Of a stretch of 12,696 nucleotides of DNA, positions 12,679 to 12,696 are shown in pieces. This stretch comes from PUND01 sp046538345 (GTDB lineage: Bacteria > Planctomycetota > Phycisphaerae > SM23-33). The number at the start of each line of letters is the position of its first letter. The stretch's first letter is position 1. Below the pieces are notes generated by a model. It worked only from the letters and a program-made list of their open reading frames with translations. It was not told the origin of the DNA and made no database searches. The stretch is from positions 1 to 12,696 of the forward strand of contig JBKHJB010000046.1 of the NCBI GenBank assembly GCA_046538345.1. Reading direction: 5' to 3'. The position numbers and the translations under genes were made by a program.

Positions 12679-12696
12679 TAACCCACTGCCGACGGT

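Overview
The window looks like a chromosomal stretch of a GC-rich, free-living Gram-negative-type bacterium. The gene set (GH106-like hydrolase, xylose-isomerase-like TIM barrel, M20 dipeptidase, PilZ protein, lipoprotein) and the intergenic repeats would suit a Planctomycetota/Phycisphaerae genome. That assignment is an impression; no rRNA or universal marker is present to prove it. Ten genes are supported: one is cut by the left edge and nine are complete. No tRNA, rRNA, CRISPR array, transposase or replication origin was seen, and no gene-free stretch exceeds 300 bases (the longest is 206 nt, 7776-7981).

Layout. At 2-385 (+) lies the C-terminal end of a PD-(D/E)XK nuclease, probably a type II restriction enzyme. 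It is AT-richer than the rest and converges on its neighbour. From about 3690 down to 420, all on the minus strand, are a metal-dependent amidohydrolase, a small lipoprotein, a zinc-ribbon protein and an M20 dipeptidase. The first three are tightly spaced; the dipeptidase follows a 117-nt gap. From 5846 down to 3864 (minus) are the exonuclease VII subunits xseA and xseB. A divergent promoter region then leads to an MsbA-type ABC exporter (5985-7775, +). A Pilz-domain protein (8353-7982) and a TIM-barrel sugar isomerase/epimerase (9360-8530) follow on the minus strand. The isomerase is transcribed divergently from a 1012-residue GH106-like glycoside hydrolase (9530-12568, +).

How the genes work together. 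The clearest functional unit is the divergent isomerase/hydrolase pair, which share one intergenic region with a plausible promoter facing each way. It would fit cytoplasmic breakdown of a deoxy-sugar-containing oligosaccharide. XseA and XseB form one enzyme. The dipeptidase and amidohydrolase are housekeeping-type hydrolases with no obvious pathway partner, and the lipoprotein and zinc-ribbon protein between them have no known function.

Most unusual content. The interest is in the non-coding DNA. Three separate gaps each hold an AT-rich, long imperfect palindrome (1821-1899, 4181-4271, 7801-7952), all carrying a CACGAA core. One of them splits xseA from xseB. The leader of the PilZ gene can fold into a clean three-way junction just upstream of its ribosome binding site, preceded by a segment with two mutually exclusive hairpins. 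These are the best candidates for something undescribed. No novel protein system is evident.
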